Below are positions 1-7,214 of a stretch of DNA of 64,000 bases, in pieces. The notes under the pieces were generated by a model. The model saw only the letters and a program-made list of their open reading frames with translations, was not told the DNA's origin and made no database searches. The translations under genes were made by a program, and so were the position numbers. The stretch covers positions 124,001 through 188,000 of the forward strand of contig JAFIFB010000120.1 in NCBI GenBank assembly GCA_020832285.1. The letters run 5' to 3'. This DNA is from Balneolaceae bacterium. GTDB lineage: Bacteria > Bacteroidota > Rhodothermia > Balneolales > Balneolaceae. The stretch's first letter is position 1, and each line of letters begins with the position of its first letter.

Positions 1-1
1 T

Positions 2-505
2 CAGAGTGATACAGAACCCCAACAGCAAACAGCAGATCAGCCGCCGCAAGATCCAATGATGCAAGAGCAGCAGCCCATGGCAGATGCTGATGTTTCGGAT
101 GATGAACTTGAAACGTTTGTTGAAGTGAACATTACCTTCCAGGAAACCCAGATGGGAGCCCAGGAAGAGATGATGGGAATTCTTGAAGAGGAAGATATCT
201 CGATAGAAAATTATAATCAGATTGCTCAGGGAATGCAGATGGGGCAGTCTGAAGAAGACCTGGAAGTAAGCTCTGATGAGATTGATAAATTTGAGCGGGC
301 ATCAGAAAGAGTTGCAGAAATCGAAGAACGCCTGGATGCTGAATTCGAAGAAGCTGTAGCTGCATCTGGTATGGACTCCGAGCGTTTTATGGAAATCAAT
401 ATGATGATCCAGCAAAATCCTGAACTTATGCAGCGTGTTCAGCAGATGATTCAGCAGGAAGGGGGCATGGAAGGTCAGCAACAACCACCTGCCGATGAAT
501 ATTAG
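2..505 (+). CDS. DUF4168 domain protein, 5' end cut by window edge
   Basis: The reading frame is open from the first complete codon of the window, and the residues before the first ATG (Q/P-rich, QQQTADQPPQDP) look like a continuous linker, so the true start lies upstream. The visible part is a glutamine- and glutamate-rich, predicted helical protein with repeated DUF4168-like helices (for example FVEVNITFQETQMG and the C-terminal MQRVQQMIQQEGG). DUF4168 proteins are mostly small exported proteins of unknown function; a signal peptide would be in the missing part. It ends just before a hairpin with a T-run. The assignment rests on sequence character and remembered family pattern; the function is unknown. 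Confidence 0.7.
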   Translation, partial: QSDTEPQQQTADQPPQDPMMQEQQPMADADVSDDELETFVEVNITFQETQMGAQEEMMGILEEEDISIENYNQIAQGMQMGQSEEDLEVSSDEIDKFERASERVAEIEERLDAEFEEAVAASGMDSERFMEINMMIQQNPELMQRVQQMIQQEGGMEGQQQPPADEY

Positions 506-540
506 ACTTTAAATTTTAATAAATTCAATAAAATCATCAG

Positions 541-574
541 CGCCATTCCTGGTATCCGGGGATGGCGTTTTTTT
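541..574 (+). terminator. Rho-independent terminator-like hairpin
   Basis: CGCCATTCC (541-549) pairs with GGGATGGCG (559-567), with one T-G wobble, around a 9-nt loop and is followed by seven T residues. It lies 35 nt after the DUF4168 stop codon, and the leftward kinase gene ends on its other side. Confidence 0.8.
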
Positions 575-590
575 ATACCTGGTTATTATC

Positions 591-2045
591 CTAAAGTGGA
601 AGCGTAACAGTAAAGATCGCACCGCCTTTTGCAGAATTTTTTGCAGAAATGGTGCCCCCGTGCTGATGAATAATGTCACGGGAGATGGACAGGCCCAGTC
701 CCAGTCCGAATTTCACTTCCGATTTTTTTGTGGAGAAGTTCGAATCAAAAATTCTCTCAATAATCTCTTCATCAATTCCCGGCCCGGAGTCTCGGATTTC
801 AACCCAGAGGGTTTCCTGATTATTGTTGCACTGGATAGAAAGTGAGCCGTTTTTACCCATTGCATCGGCAGCATTCAGAATGATATTGGTCCAGACCTGG
901 TTCAGTGCTGCTGCGTTAGCACGGATCATCGGTACTTCAGGCAGGTCCAGGTCAATGTCGTAATATTTGATTCGGTTGCTGGTCAATTGCAGCGTATCGT
1001 GAATACCTTCGCGGATGTCGATTTTTTCCCACTCACGCTCGGTGTCGGTACGGCTGTAGCTCTTCAGGCTTTTTACAAGGCCTGCAATCCTGTTCCCGGA
1101 TGATTCAATATTCTGGAACATTTTACCCAGTTCAAATTGGTTCAGGTAAAAATCGAGTTCCTCCCCTTTCAGAACTTTATTCTCCAAAAGCCGGGCAGTT
1201 AAACTTTCCGGAACCTGTGCCAGTAACCTCAGTTGTGCAGGTGTGGCCTCAGTGAATGATTCTTTCAACTGAGCTGTTAATTCCCGGAGTGTAGCCGTAT
1301 CGGGATAGCCCGCTTTTCGGCCGGCATTATACAGGCTGATGAAAAAATCAAGATCGTCGGGTTCTTTCTCAAGTAGTAACATCAGGCTGGAAATGCGTTC
1401 CTCAAGCGTTTCTGTAGAGCGGAGGAGTGAGGCTGTTGGATTGTTTACTTCATGAGCAAAACCTGCCACAAGCTGACCCAGTGTCGCCATTTTTTCCTGA
1501 TAGATAAGCCTGTCCTGTGCTTCTTTTAGTTCACGGTAGGCTTTCTGCAGTTCGTTTCGTTCTTCTCTCAGCTTGTTATTGGCCGAATTGAGCTTTATCT
1601 GCAGGATGATGGTATTTCGGAACCGGTCCAGAAGATTGGCCAGAATCAGCTCGTCCATATAATTTCTGAACTGTTTATTTTTTTTAAACAGGGAACGGAC
1701 CTCCTCATCAGGGATCTTCAGAAGCACAGAAGGTGCCGCAGCTACGGCTGTAGTCAGGGACGGTTCGCCGGTCGTAAATGCGATAATGCCGATAAACGAT
1801 CCAGCCTCAAGCCGTGCAATAGGAAAATCGGTATCGGTATCAGGCTTTTTCTTATAAAGTTCGACAGATCCTTCCAGGAGGAGAAAAATATCTTCCAGTG
1901 GATCTCCCTCCTTCAGCAGTACCTCTCCCTCAGCTACACTTTTTAAAAATCGTTCGGAATGACCCGAATCATCAAAAAGCCTGCGAATGAGCTGAACCAC
2001 CCGGTTTCTGTCGTCAATCCACTGTTTTCCGAGTTTAAATTTCAT
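591..2045 (-). CDS. Cytoplasmic sensor histidine kinase with N-terminal cyclic-nucleotide-binding domain
   Basis: A 484-residue soluble kinase without membrane segments. Residues about 35-130 form a cNMP-binding-like beta-roll (LLKEGDPLEDIFLLLEGS, then the LEAGSFIGIIAF turn), as in Crp/Fnr effector domains. A coiled coil (about 150-185) leads to the H-box GFAHEVNNP with phospho-acceptor His198. The ATPase domain carries the N-box around N387-N391, G1 box DSGPG (419-423), F-box IFDSNFSTK and G2 box GLGLGL (447-452). The spacing between the H-box and the helix at 310-330 is about 100 residues longer than in ordinary HisKA dimerisation domains, so an extra helical insert is present. The receiver-domain gene lies 9 bp upstream and is the likely phosphotransfer partner. 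The signal is unknown; the pocket may bind a nucleotide or simply be structural. Confidence 0.9.
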   Translation of the reverse strand: MKFKLGKQWIDDRNRVVQLIRRLFDDSGHSERFLKSVAEGEVLLKEGDPLEDIFLLLEGSVELYKKKPDTDTDFPIARLEAGSFIGIIAFTTGEPSLTTAVAAAPSVLLKIPDEEVRSLFKKNKQFRNYMDELILANLLDRFRNTIILQIKLNSANNKLREERNELQKAYRELKEAQDRLIYQEKMATLGQLVAGFAHEVNNPTASLLRSTETLEERISSLMLLLEKEPDDLDFFISLYNAGRKAGYPDTATLRELTAQLKESFTEATPAQLRLLAQVPESLTARLLENKVLKGEELDFYLNQFELGKMFQNIESSGNRIAGLVKSLKSYSRTDTEREWEKIDIREGIHDTLQLTSNRIKYYDIDLDLPEVPMIRANAAALNQVWTNIILNAADAMGKNGSLSIQCNNNQETLWVEIRDSGPGIDEEIIERIFDSNFSTKKSEVKFGLGLGLSISRDIIHQHGGTISAKNSAKGGAIFTVTLPL

Positions 2046-2054
2046 AATCTGCCT

Positions 2055-2555
2055 TTATCGGTCAGTGATGCCTCTTCCTGTACGGATATGTTCGGCGATC
2101 CTTTCGCCATCCAGTACCTGCATATATTTCAGTGGTGCTTCTACATGATCAATCACATAATCCGTCAGCAGTTCTTTTGTGATCTTTGTCAACTCATCTT
2201 TTTGCCATGGTTTGGCTATGTAATGTTTCAGATCGGCTTCATTCACAGCCCTGACTGTTTCCTGCAGTCCGGCCTGTCCGGTAATGAGTACTTTTTGGGT
2301 GTCTTCGGTCTCGGCCCGGTTTTGCATTTCTACGAGTAATTCTACACCGTTATCACCGGGAAGTACGTGGTCACATAAAATCAGCCCGATTTGATCATCT
2401 TTTTCGAGGATGGAATCGATCAACTCACGTGCTTCTTCAGCAGAATCGGCCATTTCAATCGGGAAAAATTTTTCAAAAACGGTGATATCCCGAACAATCG
2501 AATCGAGCACATCAGGCTCATCTTCCACTACCAGTATATAAATTTTTGTTTCCAT
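2055..2555 (-). CDS. Response regulator receiver-domain protein
   Basis: A 166-residue protein with one CheY-like receiver domain: acidic pocket E11-D12, phospho-acceptor D62 (LILCDHVLPGDNG), T92 (VLITGQ) and K115 (IAKPWQ). About 45 residues follow the receiver, without a recognisable DNA-binding or enzymatic output domain. It could act as a phosphorelay intermediate or by protein interaction; the pattern DHVLPGDNG with KPW resembles receivers of RpfG/HD-GYP-type proteins that have lost the output domain. It is translated 12 bp downstream of the SLC13 symporter and 9 bp before the histidine kinase, so the three probably form one leftward operon. Confidence 0.9.
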   Translation of the reverse strand: METKIYILVVEDEPDVLDSIVRDITVFEKFFPIEMADSAEEARELIDSILEKDDQIGLILCDHVLPGDNGVELLVEMQNRAETEDTQKVLITGQAGLQETVRAVNEADLKHYIAKPWQKDELTKITKELLTDYVIDHVEAPLKYMQVLDGERIAEHIRTGRGITDR

Positions 2556-2567
2556 AATATTATTGGT

Positions 2568-3959
2568 TTAGAGTATGTACGGCCAGTATATGACCGAAAG
2601 AAGCATTATAAGTACAAGACCGATCACACCGATGATCAAACCGGATGTGATCATATCTTTAGTTTCCAGCAGGCCGGTGCTTACAGCGATGGCATTGGGA
2701 GGAGTGGAGATTGGAAGCACCATTGCAAAACTGGATGCAAGTGCAATCACCAGTCCGATCATCATCATCCCGAAAACCTGGCCTTCCATAATACCTGACA
2801 TCGCCAGAGATATTCCCAGCGGAATCAGAAGCGATGCGGTTACAGTGTTCGATAAAAAGTTAGACATCAGCAGGGCCACGGTTCCAAAAACGGCTAGCAA
2901 CATTAAATAGCCGAACTGATCCCATGAAATGGCACCTACCATCCATTCGGCCAGGCCGGTCTCTTTCATGGAGATACCCAGTGCAATTCCTCCGGCGATG
3001 AGCCAGAGTACTTCCCATGGCAGTTTTCGGATATCCTGCTTTTCGAAGGCAGATGTAAGCGTGAGAACCGCTACAGGGATGAGTGCAACAATACTGCTGC
3101 GGATGCCGTGAATGCCCTCGGTGATCCACAATAATACAGTTATGGCAAAAGTAGCGTAGAGAACTATCGCGTTGGGTGAAGTTTTCAGTTTGCTGTCGAG
3201 CGTTAGTGAAATAATGTCCGTAGCAGGGGGATAGAGTCGCAGGAGAACCTTCCAGGCGATGAAGAGCATCACCACGGCAAGAGGTGCGGCATAGATCATC
3301 CAGCTGCTGAAAGCAACCTGCAGTCCCTGCTGGTTCAGAGCGGCAATCACCACAGCATTGGGTGGTGTGCCGATGGGTGTGGCGATACCCCCGATATTAG
3401 CAGCGAAAGGGATGCAGAGAACAACTCCGATCCTGGCAGGATCACCCGGCTCCATCCGTGCAATAATAGGCAAAATCACAGTGATCATCATAGCAGTAGT
3501 TGCTGTGTTACTCATAAAGGCCGACAAAATAGCTGTGACCACCATCAGTCCGAGTATAATATATTCCGTGCGTGAGCCGAACGGTTTTAACAGAACACGA
3601 GTGAGGTTTTTATCAAAGTCGTATTTTACAGAGGCATCGGCCAATACAAATCCGCCCAGGAAAAGAATGATGATGGGGTCGGCCAGTGTGGCGATAAAAT
3701 GATTGAAGGGAAGTGGGTCGTACGGCGCCGCCGAGTAGTCGATAAAGCCTTCCGCACTGAGCAGAATTACCTGGAAAAAAATCACCAGAATAGAGGTGGA
3801 GTAGATGGGAATCGTTTCAAACATCCAGAAAACGGCAGCCATCAGAAAAATACTCATCGCAAAATGGCCGGCGAGTGATAGACCCGGGAAGGTGTAAACC
3901 AAGGGCGTCAAAAAACCTGTAACTCCCAGTATTAAGCCTGTCCATTTTAATTTCGACAT
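2568..3959 (-). CDS. DASS/SLC13-family sodium-coupled anion symporter
   Basis: A 463-residue polytopic inner-membrane protein with the duplicated hairpin motifs of the divalent anion:sodium symporter family: SNTATTAMM at about 150-158 and LSNTVTASLLIP at about 366-377, plus the family-type TPIGTPPNA and ISTPPNAIA loops. Family members import C4-dicarboxylates, citrate or sulfate with sodium; the substrate here cannot be read from the sequence. The start ATG at 3957-3959 lies downstream of a non-coding stretch that carries a perfect 22-bp tandem duplication. The receiver and kinase genes follow with gaps of about 10 bp, which suggests that the two-component pair senses the transported nutrient or its metabolic effect. 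Confidence 0.92.
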   Translation of the reverse strand: MSKLKWTGLILGVTGFLTPLVYTFPGLSLAGHFAMSIFLMAAVFWMFETIPIYSTSILVIFFQVILLSAEGFIDYSAAPYDPLPFNHFIATLADPIIILFLGGFVLADASVKYDFDKNLTRVLLKPFGSRTEYIILGLMVVTAILSAFMSNTATTAMMITVILPIIARMEPGDPARIGVVLCIPFAANIGGIATPIGTPPNAVVIAALNQQGLQVAFSSWMIYAAPLAVVMLFIAWKVLLRLYPPATDIISLTLDSKLKTSPNAIVLYATFAITVLLWITEGIHGIRSSIVALIPVAVLTLTSAFEKQDIRKLPWEVLWLIAGGIALGISMKETGLAEWMVGAISWDQFGYLMLLAVFGTVALLMSNFLSNTVTASLLIPLGISLAMSGIMEGQVFGMMMIGLVIALASSFAMVLPISTPPNAIAVSTGLLETKDMITSGLIIGVIGLVLIMLLSVIYWPYIL

Positions 3960-4060
3960 GATTAACAGGTCCCCTTTGAATGAAATATTTTTCTTATAGT
4001 AAGTTAAAAAAAAGTGAGGTCAGAATTTAGTTCTGATTCTATTTTATACTTTATGCCTGC

Positions 4061-4104
4061 CAGGGAGAAAAGTTAGTTAAAGCAGGGAGAAAAGTTAGTT
4101 AAAG
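4061..4104 (+). repeat. Perfect 22-bp tandem duplication upstream of the SLC13 operon
   Basis: Two adjacent identical 22-bp copies (4061-4082 and 4083-4104), each starting CAGGGAGAAAAG and ending GTTAAAG. They lie about 100 bp upstream of the symporter start. Their position would suit a double binding site for a regulator, but a replication-slippage duplication is equally possible. Confidence 0.9.
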
Positions 4105-4244
4105 AAAAGACTTTTACGGGTTTTGCGCTTTGAAATAAAGAGACAGATAGTACCCACCGGATCTGTCAGCGTTGTAAACCATAATAATAACTATTGCCAC
4201 TTGACATTGGAGGCCATATATATGTTATGTCAAAAAACCGATGG

Positions 4245-4547
4245 TTACCGTGATTTCAAAATGTCTATGTGAAGCAGCTGTTCTTCCCTGATCACGTGGA
4301 TGATGTACACGATGTTATCAGCTACCCGATAAAAGATTCTGCCAGGCGGCAATACGATTTCTCTATAAACAGATACTTCAAATTCCTCAACAAGCTTACC
4401 ACTTTTTGGATGGTGAGCTAAATAGTCCACACGTTCGAAAGCCTTACGAACCAGTTTTTTTGCTGCTGTTGGATTATCCAATGAAATATAATCGGCAATT
4501 TCATCCAGCTCCTGAAGGGCAGGTTCGGTCCAAATTATTCGAGCCAT
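4245..4547 (-). CDS. ParE/RelE-superfamily toxin
   Basis: A 100-residue protein with the ParE-like pattern: WTEPALQELDEIADYI in the first helices, AHHPKSGK in the turn, EIVLPPGRIFYRV in the central strand and IIHVIREEQL near the C-terminus. Family toxins inhibit DNA gyrase (ParE) or cleave mRNA on the ribosome (RelE); this one looks closer to ParE because it lacks an obvious catalytic His/Lys/Arg set of RelE, but I cannot settle that by eye. Its ATG lies inside the end of the antitoxin gene (13-bp overlap), giving translational coupling and the usual antitoxin-first order. Confidence 0.88.
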   Translation of the reverse strand: MARIIWTEPALQELDEIADYISLDNPTAAKKLVRKAFERVDYLAHHPKSGKLVEEFEVSVYREIVLPPGRIFYRVADNIVYIIHVIREEQLLHIDILKSR

Positions 4548-4792
4548 CGCGCCAAGCGCTTTTTGGCATCAGCATGCGGAACAACCCGATCTTCAAGAAT
4601 GGCTTTTTCACCCCTGGCTAAGCCTTCCAGCAATTTTAATTTCCTTTGAATGTGTTCAAAATGGTCCACATCAACAAGGTACGCAGACGGTTTCCCGTGT
4701 TCAGTAATCAATATCGGCTCTTTTTCCTCTCTGAGGTCCTTTAAGAGTTTTGTTGCCTGGCGTTTGAGTGTTGTAACAAGTTCTGTTTTCAT
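4535..4792 (-). CDS. Phd/YefM-family antitoxin
   Basis: An 85-residue protein with an N-terminal Phd/YefM DNA-binding module: a short helix (LKRQATKLLKDLREEKEP), then ILITEHGKPSAYLVDVDHFE, the hallmark strand-turn of the family. The charged C-terminal part (EKAILEDRVVPHADAKKRLA) would wrap the toxin. It is expected to neutralise the ParE-like protein encoded by the overlapping downstream gene and to repress its own promoter, in keeping with a perfect inverted repeat directly before its start codon. Confidence 0.88.
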   Translation of the reverse strand: MKTELVTTLKRQATKLLKDLREEKEPILITEHGKPSAYLVDVDHFEHIQRKLKLLEGLARGEKAILEDRVVPHADAKKRLARWLE

Positions 4793-4812
4793 AGTGATAC
4801 TAAAGTATCACT
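4793..4812 (-). promoter_or_regulatory. Palindromic operator of the toxin-antitoxin operon
   Basis: AGTGATAC (4793-4800), four bases, then GTATCACT (4805-4812): a perfect 8+8 inverted repeat that touches the antitoxin ATG. The site occupies the place where a ribosome binding site would be, and none is recognisable there, so the mRNA may be leaderless or poorly initiated. Binding by the antitoxin is inferred from the usual Phd/YefM autoregulation. Confidence 0.75.
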
Positions 4813-5440
4813 TTTCAAAATTTTTGGCAACTCTCTTAAATCATTGGCATAACATAGCTCAAATTCCGAATAATCTTAAAAATCAACCACTATTATCTTT
4901 AAACAACGTTTTGTAGTGCTACATCCATTATTTTAATAGCGAGCATGAAAAATAAACGCCATTCATTTTATCTAAGATCTACTGTTTTTAAAAGTAGTGA
5001 AGGAACAACGACAAGCTAAACCAATTTTTGCAGATGAAAAGTTATGGCATAAACTATTTCTATCACTTTTAAATGAAACTAATTTTGTAGCCACTACATC
5101 GCTATTTTTCGGAACTTGAGTTATTTCAAAGTTTTCAAGAATGTAGTAATGCTTCGATGAGCAGCCCGGGGCACAGTGAGCAGCGCGAACGACGCCCTGG
5201 GATAAAATGGAATCCATAAGCACCCCGAGGCGAGTAGTTTTGAAAATGGAGCACGCAGTTTCGAGGGGTAGTCGTTGGAACCCGGAAAAGGTATCAAAAT
5301 TCCTTTTAACGAGCTCTTAAATCTATTGGAGAAGGGATGAAGAGCTCTTTGTGAAATTAAAATGGGAGAATGCTATTCCAAATTAAAAATAACATTCTCC
5401 CTTCGTTCAATTTAAAAAAGATATAATAAAGCTTACAGCA
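4813..5440. other. 628-bp intergenic region without a convincing gene
   Basis: AT-rich sequence with a GC-rich patch near 5160-5240. That patch has a possible hairpin (CCCGGGGC / GCCCTGGG with one wobble). An 83-codon leftward open frame at 4972-5223 has no recognisable protein pattern and I do not support it. The right end holds the terminator-like hairpin at 5364-5401. Confidence 0.5.
5364..5401 (-). terminator. Terminator-like hairpin downstream of the TIM-barrel gene
   Basis: GGGAGAATG (5364-5372) and CATTCTCCC (5393-5401) are perfect complements around a 20-nt loop. Read leftward, the stem is followed by an ATTTTAATTT tract and lies 40 nt after the stop of the sugar isomerase-like gene. 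The T-run is weak and the loop long. Confidence 0.5.
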
Positions 5441-6403
5441 CTATACTGTAAAAGCACCTCTTAGCAGATCGATGCTGTCTGCGACAGCCTCTTCGTTGGT
5501 TGCATGTCCTTCAAATTCGATGGAGATGTAGCCTTTGTAGTTTGCATCCCGAAGAATTCGGGCAATGCGCTCATAGTCGAGATCGAGTGTATAGAAGCGC
5601 CCGCCGCCATAGTAGGTTTTTGCCTGAATGAAAACTGTGTAGGGAGCAATTCTTTCCAGTTGTTCATATTTATCGTCCAGAAAGTTGCCGGTGTCCATCA
5701 ACACACCCAGCCAGGGTGAATCCACAGCATTGAAAAGGCGGAGCAAACCATCGGCCGTGGTTGTGAGTCCCCAGTGATTTTCAAGCCCGAGCATTACACC
5801 GTGCTCTTCAGCTACTGGCACAAGCTGTTCCAGTGCGTCAACACACCATTCAAATGCATCTTCATCCGTGTATCCCTCAATAGGCGGTTCGATTCCCCTG
5901 AGATCCATCAGTTCGGAAAAGGAACCTGTTGTTCCCCATCGGCCGGTACTGATTCGAATACAGGAAGCACCCAGGTCACGGGCTACCCGAATAAAGCGTT
6001 TGGTATCATCAATACTTTGCTGGCGCTCCTCACGATCGGGGTTTAAAAATCGCTGATGAGTAGAAAGACAGTTGAGGTGAACACCATGAATCAGGGCATG
6101 TTTCTTAAGATCATTAATATAACCCGGGTCTTCACTTTCAAGCTGACGGTGAAGTACATCTACTCCGTGTACACCGAGCCTGGAGGCTTCTTCGATCACA
6201 TATCGAAGGGGTGTTCGTTCTGAGTAAAAGTGCCAATAGGAATAACTTGAAATTCCGAGAGTTACGTGATTTCCGTTATTGACTGCAGAAGAAGATTTTC
6301 GTTCAGCCAGTGCAGATAGTGGAATAAGAGCGCCGCCTGCCACACCAGCAGCAAGTTTTTTCAAAAAAGAACGGCGTTGATTATTGTCGGGATGTTGATT
6401 CAT
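5441..6403 (-). CDS. Tat-exported sugar phosphate isomerase/epimerase-like TIM-barrel protein
   Basis: I choose the ATG at 6401-6403 because it gives a 320-residue protein that starts directly with a twin-arginine signal (NQRRSFLKKLAAG, then a hydrophobic stretch ending ALAER); the longer frame back to 6517 runs into the adjacent MITE-like element. The mature part is a xylose-isomerase-like / AP-endonuclease-2 barrel, with the metal-site patterns GLENHWG, VLMDTGNF and SIEFEGHA. Family members isomerise or epimerise sugars and inositols, often on oxidised sugars. Tat export means it would fold with its metal in the cytoplasm and act in the periplasm. The substrate is unknown. A second Tat-exported sugar enzyme of the Gfo/Idh/MocA family lies at 26.8 kb and may belong to the same kind of pathway. 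Confidence 0.85.
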   Translation of the reverse strand: MNQHPDNNQRRSFLKKLAAGVAGGALIPLSALAERKSSSAVNNGNHVTLGISSYSYWHFYSERTPLRYVIEEASRLGVHGVDVLHRQLESEDPGYINDLKKHALIHGVHLNCLSTHQRFLNPDREERQQSIDDTKRFIRVARDLGASCIRISTGRWGTTGSFSELMDLRGIEPPIEGYTDEDAFEWCVDALEQLVPVAEEHGVMLGLENHWGLTTTADGLLRLFNAVDSPWLGVLMDTGNFLDDKYEQLERIAPYTVFIQAKTYYGGGRFYTLDLDYERIARILRDANYKGYISIEFEGHATNEEAVADSIDLLRGAFTV

Positions 6404-6503
6404 TATTTTTTCGGATGTGTTAGATTGTTTCAAAATGGAAAATAAAAAAAAAGGGGTGGTTTTCAACCTGTCATTTAGTAAAAGGTGGTCAAAAATAAAA
6501 AAA

Positions 6504-6743
6504 CCTAACTGCATCATTCACCAAGAAATTTGGTTGTGGACAAGGCGTCTCGAAAATGGTGGCGGAAACGTCCGACGGCTGTCGGACGTTGAGTAAACCA
6601 TTTTTGAGACAACGCAGTCCACAAGTAAATTTCGCAGCTCGTGACAATTCGTTGAATAAATATTAATCTTTGTTTGATGTATCATACTGATGGACATAGA
6701 GATAAAATTAATCAACTATTATTTGTGAATAATGCAGGCTAAT
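6504..6743 (-). mobile_element. MITE-like palindromic element, copy A
   Basis: This about 240-bp stretch matches, in opposite orientation, the element at 39731-39962 over nearly its whole conserved core. Ends are inverted repeats: TAACTGCATCATTCAC (6506-6521) and GTGAATAATGCAGGCTAA (6725-6742). Inside, arms such as GTCTCGAAAATGGT and ACCATTTTTGAGAC pair across a central hairpin (GTCCGAC / GTCGGAC, 6570-6587). No transposase is encoded; the 65-codon leftward open frame is a by-product of the repeat and has a look-alike in copy B. The element occupies the space just upstream of the Tat TIM-barrel gene. Confidence 0.75.
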
Positions 6744-6773
6744 AAAATAACCCGTTCGTTAACTATTTATTTC

Positions 6774-7148
6774 TCAGCTCTCTGTTTCAAATTCTTTCTC
6801 ATTCCACTCTCTCCACCCGCCGGCCATTGAACTCAAATTACTGTACCCCATCTTCTTAAGATTGTCTGCAGCCAGGGCAGATCGGTACCCGCCGCCACAG
6901 TAGAGCACAATCTCTTTTTCGGTGTCAGAAACTTTCTTCTCGATGTCCCGCTCTATAACACCTTTGCTCAGATGAATCGCATTTGGCAGATGTCCTGCGT
7001 TAAATTCATGTTCTTCACGGGTATCTACGAGCAGGAAATCTTCGTTATTCTGAATTTTATGGAAGACTTCATCGGTTGAAATTTCCGGAATTCGTTTAAG
7101 TGCATCATCTACCAGTGCAATGAATTTTTCAGAGTGTTTTTTAGACAT
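6774..7148 (-). CDS. Rhodanese-like domain protein
   Basis: A 124-residue single-domain rhodanese: about 20 N-terminal residues, then ISTDEVFHKI, the conserved LLVDTREEHEFNAGHLPNA, and the active loop VLYCGGGYRSA with the persulfide-forming cysteine. Such proteins carry sulfane sulfur between donors and acceptors in the cytoplasm; there is no signal peptide. It lies 66 bp downstream of recN on the same strand, and the spacer is almost entirely an AAGTGAA heptamer repeat that occupies the 5' leader. Confidence 0.92.
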   Translation of the reverse strand: MSKKHSEKFIALVDDALKRIPEISTDEVFHKIQNNEDFLLVDTREEHEFNAGHLPNAIHLSKGVIERDIEKKVSDTEKEIVLYCGGGYRSALAADNLKKMGYSNLSSMAGGWREWNEKEFETES

Positions 7149-7153
7149 TTTTT

Positions 7154-7206
7154 AAGTGAAAAGTGAAAAGTGAAAAGTGAAAAGTGAAAAGTGAAAAGTG
7201 AAAAGT
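7154..7206. repeat. Heptanucleotide microsatellite (AAGTGAA)n
   Basis: About 7.6 uninterrupted copies of AAGTGAA fill 7154-7206, between the recN stop codon and the rhodanese start codon. On the coding strand it reads as TTCACTT repeats ending five bases before the ATG, leaving no Shine-Dalgarno sequence. Copy-number change would alter leader length and recN-rhodanese spacing without touching either reading frame. Confidence 0.97.
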
Positions 7207-7214
7207 TGTCTTTT

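Noticed and set aside
4972-5223. 83-codon leftward open frame in the intergenic region
   Set aside because: No family pattern, no ribosome site, and it crosses a GC-rich hairpin-prone patch; treated as non-coding.
6518-6715. 65-codon frame similar to a frame at 39760-39948
   Set aside because: The similarity comes from the MITE-like element shared by both sites; the frame reads through palindromic arms and lacks initiation signals.
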